From positions 124,001-188,000 of the forward strand of contig JAKQTP010000138.1 of NCBI GenBank assembly GCA_029563035.1: a DNA stretch of 64,000 nt. The letters run 5' to 3'. The notes under the pieces were generated by a model. The model searched no databases. It had not been told where the DNA came from and worked only from the letters and a program-made list of their open reading frames with translations. Each line of letters opens with the position of its first letter. Positions within the stretch are counted from its first letter, which is position 1. The DNA comes from an archaeon. Lineage in GTDB: Archaea; Iainarchaeota; Iainarchaeia; CSSED10-239. Of this stretch, positions 1 through 7,975 are shown in pieces. The position numbers and the translations under genes were made by a program.

Positions 1-232
1 CTCCAGAAATTCCTTTTAAAAAACTCTCTAGCTTTTCTAAAAGGCCACCTATTTTGTCAGAAAAAACATAAGAAACCTTGACTACTGATAAGCCAAAACC
101 AATAGGTTCTAGGTCAACAGTATTAAGCTTAAACTCTGTTCCAGGAGAGTTGTTTTTAATAAATTCCTGAATTTTTTCTGTGTCTTCTATTTCCTCAGGA
201 AATAGTTTATAGACTGTTAATATATCTCCCAT
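1..232 (-). CDS. Translation elongation factor aEF-1 beta (partial, C-terminus beyond the window edge)
   Basis: The reading frame from an ATG at 232 stays open to the window edge and gives 77 residues of a protein family that is about 90 residues long, so only the C-terminal tip is missing. It begins MGDILTVYKLFPE and contains LEPIGFGLSVVKVSYVF, which matches the EPIAFGLKAL-type core motif of archaeal EF-1 beta. The family is the nucleotide exchange factor that recharges EF-1 alpha with GTP. It lies 11 nt downstream of the zinc-ribbon gene, and an AAAGGTGA ribosome-binding site overlaps the end of that gene, so the pair is co-transcribed. This pairing is common in archaea. Confidence 0.9.
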   Translation of the reverse strand, partial: MGDILTVYKLFPEEIEDTEKIQEFIKNNSPGTEFKLNTVDLEPIGFGLSVVKVSYVFSDKIGGLLEKLESFLKGISG

Positions 233-243
233 ATATTTCACCT

Positions 244-399
244 TTATGGCCCAATAAACCCACATTCTTTACATCTATAGGTCTTTGATGTAGTTTTACA
301 TCTTGTACATCTTATGATTTTGCTTTTATTACAAGATGGGCATTTAAAATGCGTAAAGTTTAATGTAACTTCTTTGTTACAGCATGTACATTTATCCAT
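244..399 (-). CDS. Small zinc-ribbon protein, COG2888-type (predicted RNA-binding)
   Basis: This 51-residue ORF runs from the ATG at 399 to the TAA ending at 244. It has eight cysteines in four pairs: CTCC near the start, CPSC, CTRC and CKEC, ending GFIGP. That layout and length fit the archaeal two-zinc-ribbon family often described as a predicted Zn-ribbon RNA-binding protein with a role in translation. An AAGGAGTG ribosome-binding site sits about 8 nt before the start. Its position directly upstream of aEF-1 beta is the usual archaeal context and supports both calls. The biochemical role is not known from the sequence. Confidence 0.85.
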   Translation of the reverse strand: MDKCTCCNKEVTLNFTHFKCPSCNKSKIIRCTRCKTTSKTYRCKECGFIGP

Positions 400-474
400 T
401 TGTTAAACACTCCTTTTTCTATAATTTGTTTAAAATTATTATTTTAAAAAACGAATAATTTAAAGTATTACTTA

Positions 475-486
475 TACTATAAATAT
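475..486 (+). promoter_or_regulatory. TATA box of the tRNA-Arg gene
   Basis: The A/T element TACTATAAATAT is centred about 30 nt before the first base of the mature tRNA. That is the normal distance for an archaeal box A driving a tRNA gene. Confidence 0.55.
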
Positions 487-510
487 TATAGAAAGAATAT
501 TTTTATAAAT

Positions 511-584
511 GGGTTTGTAGCATAGTCTGGATAGTGCAGCTGGCTTCGGACCTGCAGACGGGGGTTCAAATCCTCCCAAACCCG
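511..584 (+). tRNA. tRNA-Arg (anticodon UCG)
   Basis: A full cloverleaf can be drawn. The seven-pair acceptor stem is 511-517 with 577-583, the D stem 520-523 with 534-537, the anticodon stem 539-543 with 551-555, and the T stem 560-564 with 572-576 around a TTCAAAT loop. The anticodon loop CTTCGGA gives anticodon TCG, which reads arginine CGN codons, and the discriminator base is G. The anticodon stem has a T:T mismatch at its third pair (541:553). No CCA is encoded, so the tRNA depends on the CCA-adding enzyme, whose gene ends 5 nt away on the other strand. No intron is seen. Confidence 0.9.
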
Positions 585-589
585 CTAAA

Positions 590-1954
590 TTACAAAAAGT
601 TCTCTCTTGGATAAAAGAAGTCTGTAAAGTATGGCATAATTTCTGTGTTCTTTGTGTATAACTTTATAATATTCTGTTCTACAAAGACTTCGTATTTTAT
701 ATCAAAATGAAGATGAGCAAAATCATCAATAACATCTTTTATCTCAATAAATCTTCTTGACTTTATGCAATACCATCTTTCATCTTTTATAAAAGGACCA
801 TAGATTGCTTTTGAGTTTTCTATAAATTTCTCTGAGTTAGTTATGTCGCTAACATAAGGCCCTATCGCTTTTTCAAATTTAGGAAGAGTGAGCATATCTG
901 TCATAAGAATAATATAGGCATATTTTGATTTTTCTTCAAAGTAGATATTTGATTTTAAAATAGAAAATTTTTGATTTTCAAGATGAGCAGAAAGCTTTGT
1001 TAAATATTTTCTTAGCTTTGACCAAACAATATCCTTGACCAGCCCATCAACATCAAACTCAATTGTTGTTAATGGAGCATTATTAACCCAAGTAACCAAC
1101 TGATGATAGGTTTGAGCCTTATTCTTGTTAGAGAAAAACTCAGTTGTTGGATTTGTTAAAAATGCTCTAGATGCAGCAATAAACCTTGATAACGTAGTCA
1201 TGCTTACAGCACTTGCCACATTCCTTTTTTTATCAACAGGGTCAATCATAACAAACGCATCATCAAATGACCCTAGACAATCTATGTCCTCAGAAGCAAG
1301 AACTAACCTTACTGGTGTTTGCCAATTAGCCACACGCTCTAAGGTTTTTATGAAATCGCCATAATAAAGAATCAAAAGCTCACAAAGATAGCCGGAAAAA
1401 CCTTGATATTGAGGATCTGCGCCATAACAACCAATATATCTTAAAAAATACTTTAAAAGTCTAACTTCATCTTTCTTTGTCTCTTTCATGTTTTTAAGAA
1501 TATACGCTTGATGGAAAGGAGTCCTATCAACTGAAGAAATCATCTCATCTGTTGAGTCAATCTTATATGCAGGAACTAAATCTATCTTGTAGCCATCAAT
1601 AACTCCTCTAACATATGGGTGCTCAGAATAGACCTTCTCTGAGAAATAGCCTTTAAAGAAATTTTGGCCAATCTCTAATGCCTCTTTTGTGAATTCTTCT
1701 TTAGATATATCTTTTGGATATAAGACAAAAATATCAAAATCCTTTGTTTCTTTTAGATTAGTATTTCTTGCTGCAGAACCTGCAAGAATAACATCTAGGT
1801 GTTTGCCTGGCAGGCCTTTTGCTCTCTTTATTAATTTGTCTGTAAATGTCTTTTCTTTAAGTATTTGTGTGTCTGTTGGCTTTATTAGGCTTAATATTTT
1901 TTTCTTTGTGTCTTTATAAGTGCTTATCTTTGACTTGTCTATCCCTACATACAT
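590..1954 (-). CDS. cca: Archaeal (class I) CCA-adding tRNA nucleotidyltransferase
   Basis: This 454-residue protein has the size of archaeal CCA enzymes. The nucleotidyltransferase signature is near residues 59-74: GSAARNT followed by KDFDIF, with metal-binding Asp72 and Asp74. Further on come the VIDGYKIDLVPAY strand with the third carboxylate and the archaeal central and tail domains, including SGYLCELLI. The enzyme adds or repairs the 3' CCA end of tRNAs without a nucleic-acid template. It is convergent with the tRNA-Arg gene at 511-584, which lacks an encoded CCA. The ATG at 1954 (MYVGIDKSK) is the only plausible start. Confidence 0.95.
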   Translation of the reverse strand: MYVGIDKSKISTYKDTKKKILSLIKPTDTQILKEKTFTDKLIKRAKGLPGKHLDVILAGSAARNTNLKETKDFDIFVLYPKDISKEEFTKEALEIGQNFFKGYFSEKVYSEHPYVRGVIDGYKIDLVPAYKIDSTDEMISSVDRTPFHQAYILKNMKETKKDEVRLLKYFLRYIGCYGADPQYQGFSGYLCELLILYYGDFIKTLERVANWQTPVRLVLASEDIDCLGSFDDAFVMIDPVDKKRNVASAVSMTTLSRFIAASRAFLTNPTTEFFSNKNKAQTYHQLVTWVNNAPLTTIEFDVDGLVKDIVWSKLRKYLTKLSAHLENQKFSILKSNIYFEEKSKYAYIILMTDMLTLPKFEKAIGPYVSDITNSEKFIENSKAIYGPFIKDERWYCIKSRRFIEIKDVIDDFAHLHFDIKYEVFVEQNIIKLYTKNTEIMPYFTDFFYPRENFL

Positions 1955-2061
1955 AAAAATCAGTTTTTTTCCTTTTTTATTAACATATAAATTAACAACA
2001 AAGATATTATAAATCTAATCTAGGCCTTGTGTTTTTAAGTATTATGTAGTATAGTATATTT

Positions 2062-3042
2062 ATGTCACTTAAAGAAATAATTATTAGAGAAATAAGAAAA
2101 ATAAAAACAGAAATTGTCTCGCCATTGGCTATACAGATACCTGAAGGACTAAAACAATTCTCTACTCTTATACTTGAAGAACTAAAAGACTACTCCCCTG
2201 CTCTTTTTGTTGATCCTTGCTATGGTGCTTGCGATATCAAGTTTAAAGAAGCAAAAGAATTAGGATATAAAACACTTATTCATTTTGGGCACAGACAATT
2301 GCCAGGCCTAAAAACAACAAGGGCATTAAAGATTATTTATGTGCCATTAGACTTTGAATATTCTAAGGAACAAATAGATTTTATTGTTTCAGAAATAAAA
2401 AAACAAGAACTTAAGAAAATCTCGCTTGTTACAACTGTGCAATATCTTTCAAATATCCCTTTAATCAAAGAAAAACTAAAAAAAGAAAACATAGATGTAC
2501 TGGAATCTAAGAAAACAAAAAGACTGCAAGAGCATCAGATACTTGGTTGCGATTGTTCTAATCTTTGTGATTTTGTAAATCCTATTGTTTTTGTTGGAGA
2601 TGGAAGGTTTCATATAAACAACGTCTCTTACAATCACAGAAAACAAGATGTATACCTAATCAACCCACTTATTGGGCAATCTGAAAAAATAATATATGAT
2701 GAGTTGTTTTTAAGACAAAGATATGCTGCAATTGCTAGGGCTCTTGAATGCAGGTCTTTTGGAATACTTGTAAGTAGCAAACCTGGACAAAACAGACTAA
2801 AGCTTGCAAAGAAAATAAAAGCACAACTAGAAAAACAAGGAAAAATCGCAAACATACTAGTAAGCGACTATATTTCAGAGAATTATCTTCTTGGCATAGA
2901 TGTTGATTGTTACGTTAATACTGCTTGTCCTAGAATAGCATATGATGACTTTAATAGCTTTAAAAAGCCGATCCTTTCTGCTACAGAAATTGAACAAATA
3001 TTTAATATAAAAAAAGAAATAAAAATAGACCAAATAAACTAG
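2062..3042 (+). CDS. dph2: Diphthamide biosynthesis enzyme Dph2
   Basis: At 326 residues this matches archaeal Dph2, the non-canonical radical-SAM enzyme that transfers a 3-amino-3-carboxypropyl group from SAM to a histidine of EF-2, the first step of diphthamide synthesis. The three cysteine sites expected for the [4Fe-4S] cluster are visible: DPCYGACD (Cys53/57), GCDCSNLC (Cys163 and neighbours) and NTACPRIAYDD (Cys289). The later methylation enzyme, DphB, is encoded at 34303 in the same window. The stop codon overlaps the convergent gene at 3039 by 4 nt. The gene is divergent from cca with a 107 nt AT-rich gap. Confidence 0.95.
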   Translation: MSLKEIIIREIRKIKTEIVSPLAIQIPEGLKQFSTLILEELKDYSPALFVDPCYGACDIKFKEAKELGYKTLIHFGHRQLPGLKTTRALKIIYVPLDFEYSKEQIDFIVSEIKKQELKKISLVTTVQYLSNIPLIKEKLKKENIDVLESKKTKRLQEHQILGCDCSNLCDFVNPIVFVGDGRFHINNVSYNHRKQDVYLINPLIGQSEKIIYDELFLRQRYAAIARALECRSFGILVSSKPGQNRLKLAKKIKAQLEKQGKIANILVSDYISENYLLGIDVDCYVNTACPRIAYDDFNSFKKPILSATEIEQIFNIKKEIKIDQIN

Positions 3043-3821
3043 TTATTTGAATCTTCTAAATTGCTATCAGAGTAATTAGAGTCAGGTGAGTTTGGGTCTT
3101 TTTCAGAATTGCTAATCAAGAAATCAGCTAATTTGCTTTTTAGGTTTTCAACCTTTGATAGCACATTTTCTAGATCCGGATAATTTGCACTTAATAAAAG
3201 ATAGGTTGAAACTAATAAATCGTTTTCAGATCTAGAATTGATTATTATTTTCTTTTCTAAAGGATAAATGTCAACTCTTGATTCCTTAAGATTAGAGTTT
3301 GGAGTGTTGATTACTAGCTTTGATTCTATTTGTGAAAATAGAGCCTCACACTCTGAAGCATTTAGATCAACACTTGTAAGGTTATCCCCGTAATTTGTTG
3401 AGCATTTTATTATTGAAGAATCGTTATCAATACGGTTGTTAATGTTGATTGTATTTTTATCTTTAAAAACAAAGACTGTGGTTGCTAGAATTGATGACTC
3501 TAGAACAGGGTTTGTCTCACCTTGATAGGTATCAATTAAATTTGTGGATATTGCAACTTGATTAGAATCTAAAATAACTTGCAAGGCCTCTTTAATTGGC
3601 ATATCTTTAGAATAAAAATTAATGCCATTCTCTGTTTCTTTGAAATCAAATTTTGTGTTTTGGTAATATGCGTAGGCTTTAAAAGCTATAAACCCAACAA
3701 TAAGGGCAATGAAAAAAGCCACTACAAAAACAGATAATTTCTTGTTTGCTTTTTTTATATTTGCTTTTTTTTGAATCTCTCTAACACTTTGTGTTCTGGC
3801 TTCAGATAACGCTCTTACCAT
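3039..3821 (-). CDS. Unknown membrane-anchored protein, one N-terminal transmembrane helix
   Basis: This 260-residue protein has no family I recognise. A basic N-terminus of about 28 residues precedes one strongly hydrophobic helix (about 29-53, VFVVAFFIALIVGFIAFKAYAY). An extracytoplasmic domain of mixed alpha/beta appearance follows, with only two cysteines, and the tail is rich in Asn, Asp and Ser (DSNYSDSNLEDSNN). The pattern fits an N-in, C-out single-pass protein facing the outside. Its start overlaps the end of the AK6-like gene by 7 nt, so they are probably co-transcribed, although a functional link is not evident. Confidence 0.75.
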   Translation of the reverse strand: MVRALSEARTQSVREIQKKANIKKANKKLSVFVVAFFIALIVGFIAFKAYAYYQNTKFDFKETENGINFYSKDMPIKEALQVILDSNQVAISTNLIDTYQGETNPVLESSILATTVFVFKDKNTININNRIDNDSSIIKCSTNYGDNLTSVDLNASECEALFSQIESKLVINTPNSNLKESRVDIYPLEKKIIINSRSENDLLVSTYLLLSANYPDLENVLSKVENLKSKLADFLISNSEKDPNSPDSNYSDSNLEDSNN

Positions 3822-4303
3822 ATTTTTTCACTTATTTTTTTTATATTGTCTTTTAAATTATCGTTTATTTTTACTTTTGTATATTTGATGTTTTTAGAAT
3901 CAAAGATTTCAGAGATATAGCCATGTTCTTGACAAAAGATGTTTTCTTCTATCTTAACAGGACCATAGCCCCTTTTCTTTAGTCTTTCATAGATCAGCTT
4001 TTTATTTGCTGTTAGTAATATTATTTTATCAAAACATTTTAGATTGCTTTTAGAAAGCTCACACCATAAGTGACCTTCAAAGATAAGATTGTCTTTTGAT
4101 TTTAGATAATTTGAAATTGATTTATTTAGGTCACCAATACTTACTACATATTCCTTGTTGCCTTCTATTACTTCAAAATTACCAAGATTGTTTTTTTTAC
4201 AATAATCTTTATCATTTATTACTTTGTATTTTTTTTGTTTGCCAAGTTCTTTGGAAATCTCTGACTTGCCAACACCAGGAATTCCAGAAATTAAAATTTT
4301 CAT
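3815..4303 (-). CDS. AK6/Fap7-type adenylate kinase (NMP kinase)
   Basis: The 162-residue protein opens with MKILISGIPGVGKS, a Walker A loop at residues 7-14. It carries the features of the short AK6 family: a VIEGNKEYVVSIGDL segment, the IFEGHLWCEL strand, and LLTANKKLIYERLKKRGY as the NMP/LID region. The family phosphorylates AMP and in eukaryotes (Fap7) and archaea is also linked to small-subunit ribosome assembly. It lies 6 nt downstream of the FttA gene and overlaps the unknown membrane protein gene. EC-level specificity cannot be judged from sequence. Confidence 0.88.
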   Translation of the reverse strand: MKILISGIPGVGKSEISKELGKQKKYKVINDKDYCKKNNLGNFEVIEGNKEYVVSIGDLNKSISNYLKSKDNLIFEGHLWCELSKSNLKCFDKIILLTANKKLIYERLKKRGYGPVKIEENIFCQEHGYISEIFDSKNIKYTKVKINDNLKDNIKKISEKIW

Positions 4304-4309
4304 AATAAT

Positions 4310-6196
4310 CTATCTTAATCTTATGCTTTCTAAATCTTGAATTGCCTTTGCATCAACATTGTGTTTTCTGCCAATATAATTTGCAAACTCTTGACAAGAA
4401 TCTCCATGATTAACCAAAATGGTTTTTGGCATAGGCTTTAACATATTTAAGAAATTTAATAGCTCTGCTCTATAAGAGTGACCACTAAAAGAATCAACAG
4501 TTTCTATTCTCATATTGATTTCTAGATTTTTATTTTTTCCATCTTCAACAACAGGCATAGATTTTAGGCCTTTTTGTATCTTGTAACCAAGGGTGTTTCT
4601 TGCTTGATAACCTACAAACACCAAGGTGTTGTTAGGGTCACTTGCAAACCTCTGGAAATATTTCAGAGATGGCCCGCCTGTTAGCATTCCAGAAGATGCC
4701 AAAATAACTGTGCCAGGAGTTATCAACTCTTCGCCTTCCTTTGCGTCATCAACAGTTACAAAAATATCTGAAAGGAATGGAGAATTGTTTTGTAGAACTC
4801 TTGTCTTAATATTTTTCTTTAAATATTCTGGGTAAACTGTGTGAATTGCAGAAGCTTGTCTTGTCATTCCATCTACTAGAATCTTTGAGGCCTTTAGTTT
4901 ACCTTGTCTGTAGTATTCTTCAAGAATAATCATTGCCTCTTGTGCTCTACCAACAGAGAAGACAGGAATCAAAGTTATTCCTCCTTTTTCTGTAGTCTCA
5001 TTAATCACATCGATAAGGTTTGCCTCAGAATGCATTCTCGATGGTGTAACGTCCTTGCCACCATATGTGCTTTCCATAATCATAGATTCTAGTCTTGGGT
5101 AGTTAATGTCCATATTGTTGAATAACCTTGTAAAGCCAAACTTGAAATCACCTGTATAAACTAGATTTTGTTTGCCTTCACCAATATGTAAATGAACAGA
5201 AGCAGAACCTAATATGTGTGCTGCATCATGGAAAGTTAATCTAATTCCAGGAGCAATATCTGTTACTTCTCTATAGTCTCTAGTTATTGTGTGCTTGATT
5301 ACTTCTTTAACATGCTCTTCCAAGTAAGGAGGTTCTCTTCCACTTTTAACAGCAACATCAATCAAATCAAATTGAAGTAATGCCATCAAGTCCCTTGTTG
5401 GCTCTGTACAATAGACTGGGCCACTATAGCCTGCTTTAAAAAGATATGGTAGAAAACCACAATGATCAATATGAGCATGACCTATAATTACAGCATCAAG
5501 CTCATCTAAAGGAAATCTTAAAACGTCAAGGTATGGTGCTTCTTCATTTTTATCAGAAGCATTAACCCCGCAATCTAAAAGGATCTTTGTGTCTGGAGTT
5601 TCTAAAAGAATACAGCTTCTTCCAACCTCTCTAAAACCACCAAGAGCAGTTACTCTTATCCAATCATTATTGCTTACAGGTGGGCTATAGATGGTGTTTG
5701 CCACAGACTTTAAGAAGGCCTTTCTTTCTGAGCTACTTTTTAACAAAGTTAATCTTACTCTTTTTAGAATTTCAGAAGGCTCTGTTGGTGCTCTTATTAT
5801 TCTTGGTATCCAGCCTGTTTTTTTAATGATTTCTCTTGATATTGCACCTTGCTTACCAATAACAACACCTGGTTTTATTGCCTCAATTACTACTTCGCTA
5901 AAATATGAATCAAAAAATGTGCTTTTAACATCAGCATCGTCAGGAACAATCTCTTTAATTATTTTTAGTGCTTCTGCGGGATCCAGCAATATGCTTTTCT
6001 CAGACCTGATATTTATTCTTTTTTTTAAGCTTTCAGCAAGCTCTCCAATTATTGATTTCTCTTCAAAAAAAATAAGTGGAGTATCTGTGTAGATACCTAT
6101 TTCTGGGCCTTCGGCTTCTATCTTAGATACATTTATTTTTTTCTTGGCTAGAAATTTTTCTATATAGTCTTTGATAGTTTTGAATTCGTCTTCCAT
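4310..6196 (-). CDS. fttA: FttA/aCPSF1 transcription termination factor, KH-beta-CASP ribonuclease
   Basis: The 628-residue protein has the full architecture of the archaeal CPSF73 homologue. N-terminal KH domains come first (VIGKQGA, a GxxG-type loop at about 112-118). A metallo-beta-lactamase core follows with HAHIDHCG at residues 240-247 (the HxHxDH zinc site). A beta-CASP domain and the C-terminal histidine motifs (ILVNHGD) complete it. The family cleaves nascent RNA behind RNA polymerase at U-rich sites and is the general archaeal termination factor. It is essential in archaea tested so far. The start MEDEFKTIKDYIEKF agrees with family N-termini. Confidence 0.95.
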   Translation of the reverse strand: MEDEFKTIKDYIEKFLAKKKINVSKIEAEGPEIGIYTDTPLIFFEEKSIIGELAESLKKRINIRSEKSILLDPAEALKIIKEIVPDDADVKSTFFDSYFSEVVIEAIKPGVVIGKQGAISREIIKKTGWIPRIIRAPTEPSEILKRVRLTLLKSSSERKAFLKSVANTIYSPPVSNNDWIRVTALGGFREVGRSCILLETPDTKILLDCGVNASDKNEEAPYLDVLRFPLDELDAVIIGHAHIDHCGFLPYLFKAGYSGPVYCTEPTRDLMALLQFDLIDVAVKSGREPPYLEEHVKEVIKHTITRDYREVTDIAPGIRLTFHDAAHILGSASVHLHIGEGKQNLVYTGDFKFGFTRLFNNMDINYPRLESMIMESTYGGKDVTPSRMHSEANLIDVINETTEKGGITLIPVFSVGRAQEAMIILEEYYRQGKLKASKILVDGMTRQASAIHTVYPEYLKKNIKTRVLQNNSPFLSDIFVTVDDAKEGEELITPGTVILASSGMLTGGPSLKYFQRFASDPNNTLVFVGYQARNTLGYKIQKGLKSMPVVEDGKNKNLEINMRIETVDSFSGHSYRAELLNFLNMLKPMPKTILVNHGDSCQEFANYIGRKHNVDAKAIQDLESIRLR

Positions 6197-6243
6197 AATA
6201 TTTTCCTGTTTTTAAAACTAGTTTTTAAATTAAAAAAAAGAAA

Positions 6244-6885
6244 TTAATTGTATTTGACAATTGGTAATTCTTCTATATGGTCTTTTTTTACAACAACAAT
6301 CTTTATTCCTTGCCCGCCTGTGTAAATATCCCTTTTCTTTGCTGAAGAGATTGCTTCTTTTGCAAGCTTTATTGCTTCATCGGTTGTTAATCCTTTTTTA
6401 AAGTTTCTATCAAGAGCACTTAATGCCAGTTCTGAGCCAGAGCCAGAATATGAGAAATCCTTTTCTTCAACTATTCCTCCTGCTATATCTATGTTGTAAA
6501 GCGCCAAGCCACCAACAGAACCAGCAAGAATAAACTGAGTAACATATGGAACCATCTTATTAGCATTTAGGATGTTTGAAAGAAGAGTTGCACAAGCCTT
6601 TGTTGTCATAGGCGTCTTGCGTTCTAACTCAAAAAGATTTGCTTGAACTTTTAGAAACCTTACTAAGACTAATGCATCACCAACAGAACCTGCAATCGTT
6701 ACTGCAAGTTGATCATTAATGTTGTAGATTTTTGTCATCTCAGTATTTGATTGCAGATTACCCATAGTTGCTTGCATGTCAGCAGCAAGAACTATTGAAT
6801 CCTTTGCAACAATAGCTACTGTTGTTGTACCGGTCTTATATGTTTCCAAAATCTCTCTGCCCCCTTTATTGTTTTTTCTTCTCAT
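6244..6885 (-). CDS. psmB: 20S proteasome beta subunit (precursor)
   Basis: The 213-residue protein is an Ntn-hydrolase. A propeptide of 19 residues ends KTG, and cleavage before Thr20 exposes the catalytic N-terminal threonine (TTTVAI). Asp17 and Lys33 of the mature numbering are both present (LAADMQ and EMTKIY), completing the active site. GGQGIKIVVV near the end is also typical. It forms the inner catalytic rings of the archaeal proteasome. The start overlaps the FKBP gene by 20 nt, so the propeptide is encoded within the end of that gene. The alpha subunit is not in this window. Confidence 0.96.
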   Translation of the reverse strand: MRRKNNKGGREILETYKTGTTTVAIVAKDSIVLAADMQATMGNLQSNTEMTKIYNINDQLAVTIAGSVGDALVLVRFLKVQANLFELERKTPMTTKACATLLSNILNANKMVPYVTQFILAGSVGGLALYNIDIAGGIVEEKDFSYSGSGSELALSALDRNFKKGLTTDEAIKLAKEAISSAKKRDIYTGGQGIKIVVVKKDHIEELPIVKYN

Positions 6886-7546
6886 AGTTTTCTATAAAAT
6901 GCACATTTTCAAAATTACAGGTGTCAAAAACAGACTGTATAAAAATGTATTTTATGTATTCAATTTCCTTAGGCATTGCGCCAGGAATTATTAACTCTAA
7001 AATTTTATCTTTTACTTGGACTTTTGTTTTGTCTTTAGGCATAAAGAAAAAATACTTATCAAATAATGCCTTTGATTTCTCTGAATCGTTTACACAAACT
7101 TTCTTTAAAGTAATCTTATAATCAAGATCTCTGCCAGCAAACTCGTGGTTAAGATCAATTTGCACTCTTCCTCCAGAAACATTTAAGACCTTTGCTTGGC
7201 GATTACCAAGATTGATAAACATTCCAGGCTTTGGGTCTATATTTTCTTTTTTGAAATCTGCTAATGGTAATAATTGTATAAGTTTAGGGTCTCTTTCGCC
7301 AAATGCTTTTTCTTTAGTTACGGAAAATTCTTTTGTTTTGCCAATCTCTAAATCCTTGATGTTTTCTTCAACAGCTTTAAGTAGCTCGCCCTTGCCAAAA
7401 ACCACAACTAATGGTTTATATTGTATTTTTGGATCATAGATGTTTGCTTCTTTTGCTATGTCCTCGTGTGTTGTGTCAAGAACAGAATTAGTGTTTTTAT
7501 CTTTGATTATTAAATCTAACTCAATTATGTCGTTGTTGTTTATCAT
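6866..7546 (-). CDS. FKBP-type peptidyl-prolyl isomerase, SlyD-like long form
   Basis: At 226 residues this is an archaeal two-domain FKBP. The split FKBP fold is recognisable: IELDLIIKDKNTNSVLDTT, then PLVVVFGKGELLKAVEENIKDLEIGKTKEF. The insert-in-flap region (about 90-150) carries a DLNHEFAGRDLDYKI motif, and there is a C-terminal extension of about 70 residues. It would act as a prolyl isomerase and chaperone for folding proteins. An AGAGGAGA ribosome-binding site precedes the ATG at 7546. It reads into psmB with a 20 nt overlap, so chaperone and protease subunit are co-expressed. Confidence 0.9.
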   Translation of the reverse strand: MINNNDIIELDLIIKDKNTNSVLDTTHEDIAKEANIYDPKIQYKPLVVVFGKGELLKAVEENIKDLEIGKTKEFSVTKEKAFGERDPKLIQLLPLADFKKENIDPKPGMFINLGNRQAKVLNVSGGRVQIDLNHEFAGRDLDYKITLKKVCVNDSEKSKALFDKYFFFMPKDKTKVQVKDKILELIIPGAMPKEIEYIKYIFIQSVFDTCNFENVHFIENYEKKKQ

Positions 7547-7975
7547 TTTTATCTCCTCTTATAAATGCCTTAATAAATTATTATTGCTTTTTTGTTTTTT
7601 AAAAGATGCCATTCGCATAATCATTTTTTTAGAAATTCGTGATTTTATTTAAATAGTATATAATATAGGAAACAATTATATTATAAAGCTTATCTTTGCA
7701 GGAAATGAAATTATTATTTCTCTCAATGCCAAAGTTAAAAATTCAGGATTTCTCTCACTGACAATGAGAAAAAATAGAGACCCAGTTGTAAGCCATTTAC
7801 TCTAATAACCATTTCACTCTAAAAAAATCAAAAAAAGTATTCGGAATACATTACGAATTATTATGGAAAGATAGATAAAGGAAAGGAATAATCAAAATGA
7901 GACATTGATCATCTTTAAATTTCAAATTTTGTTTCAGCTTCTATAAATAAAAAACCATTGCATTATATTTATTTA
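7547..7975. other. Gene-free stretch between FKBP and Hel308
   Basis: No credible ORF, tRNA or rRNA is seen in these roughly 430 nt. It contains the two divergent promoters. It also holds a 10-bp direct repeat (ATTTCTCTCA at 7716-7725 and 7748-7757). The second copy can form a 5-bp hairpin with TGAGA at 7765-7769. A 13-base palindrome GTATTCGGAATAC lies at 7837-7849. The region is larger than any other gap in the window and could hold an unannotated small RNA, but no known RNA family could be recognised. Confidence 0.5.
7940..7950 (+). promoter_or_regulatory. TATA box of hel308
   Basis: CTATAAATAAA ends about 26 nt before the ATG at 7976. With archaeal TATA-to-start spacing, transcription would begin at or next to that ATG, giving a leaderless mRNA. 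This supports choosing 7976 over the upstream in-frame TTG at 7958. Confidence 0.55.

Noticed and set aside
7700..7770. Box C/D small RNA in the hel308 upstream gap
   Set aside because: CTGA occurs at 7757, but no RTGATGA C box precedes it within the expected range.
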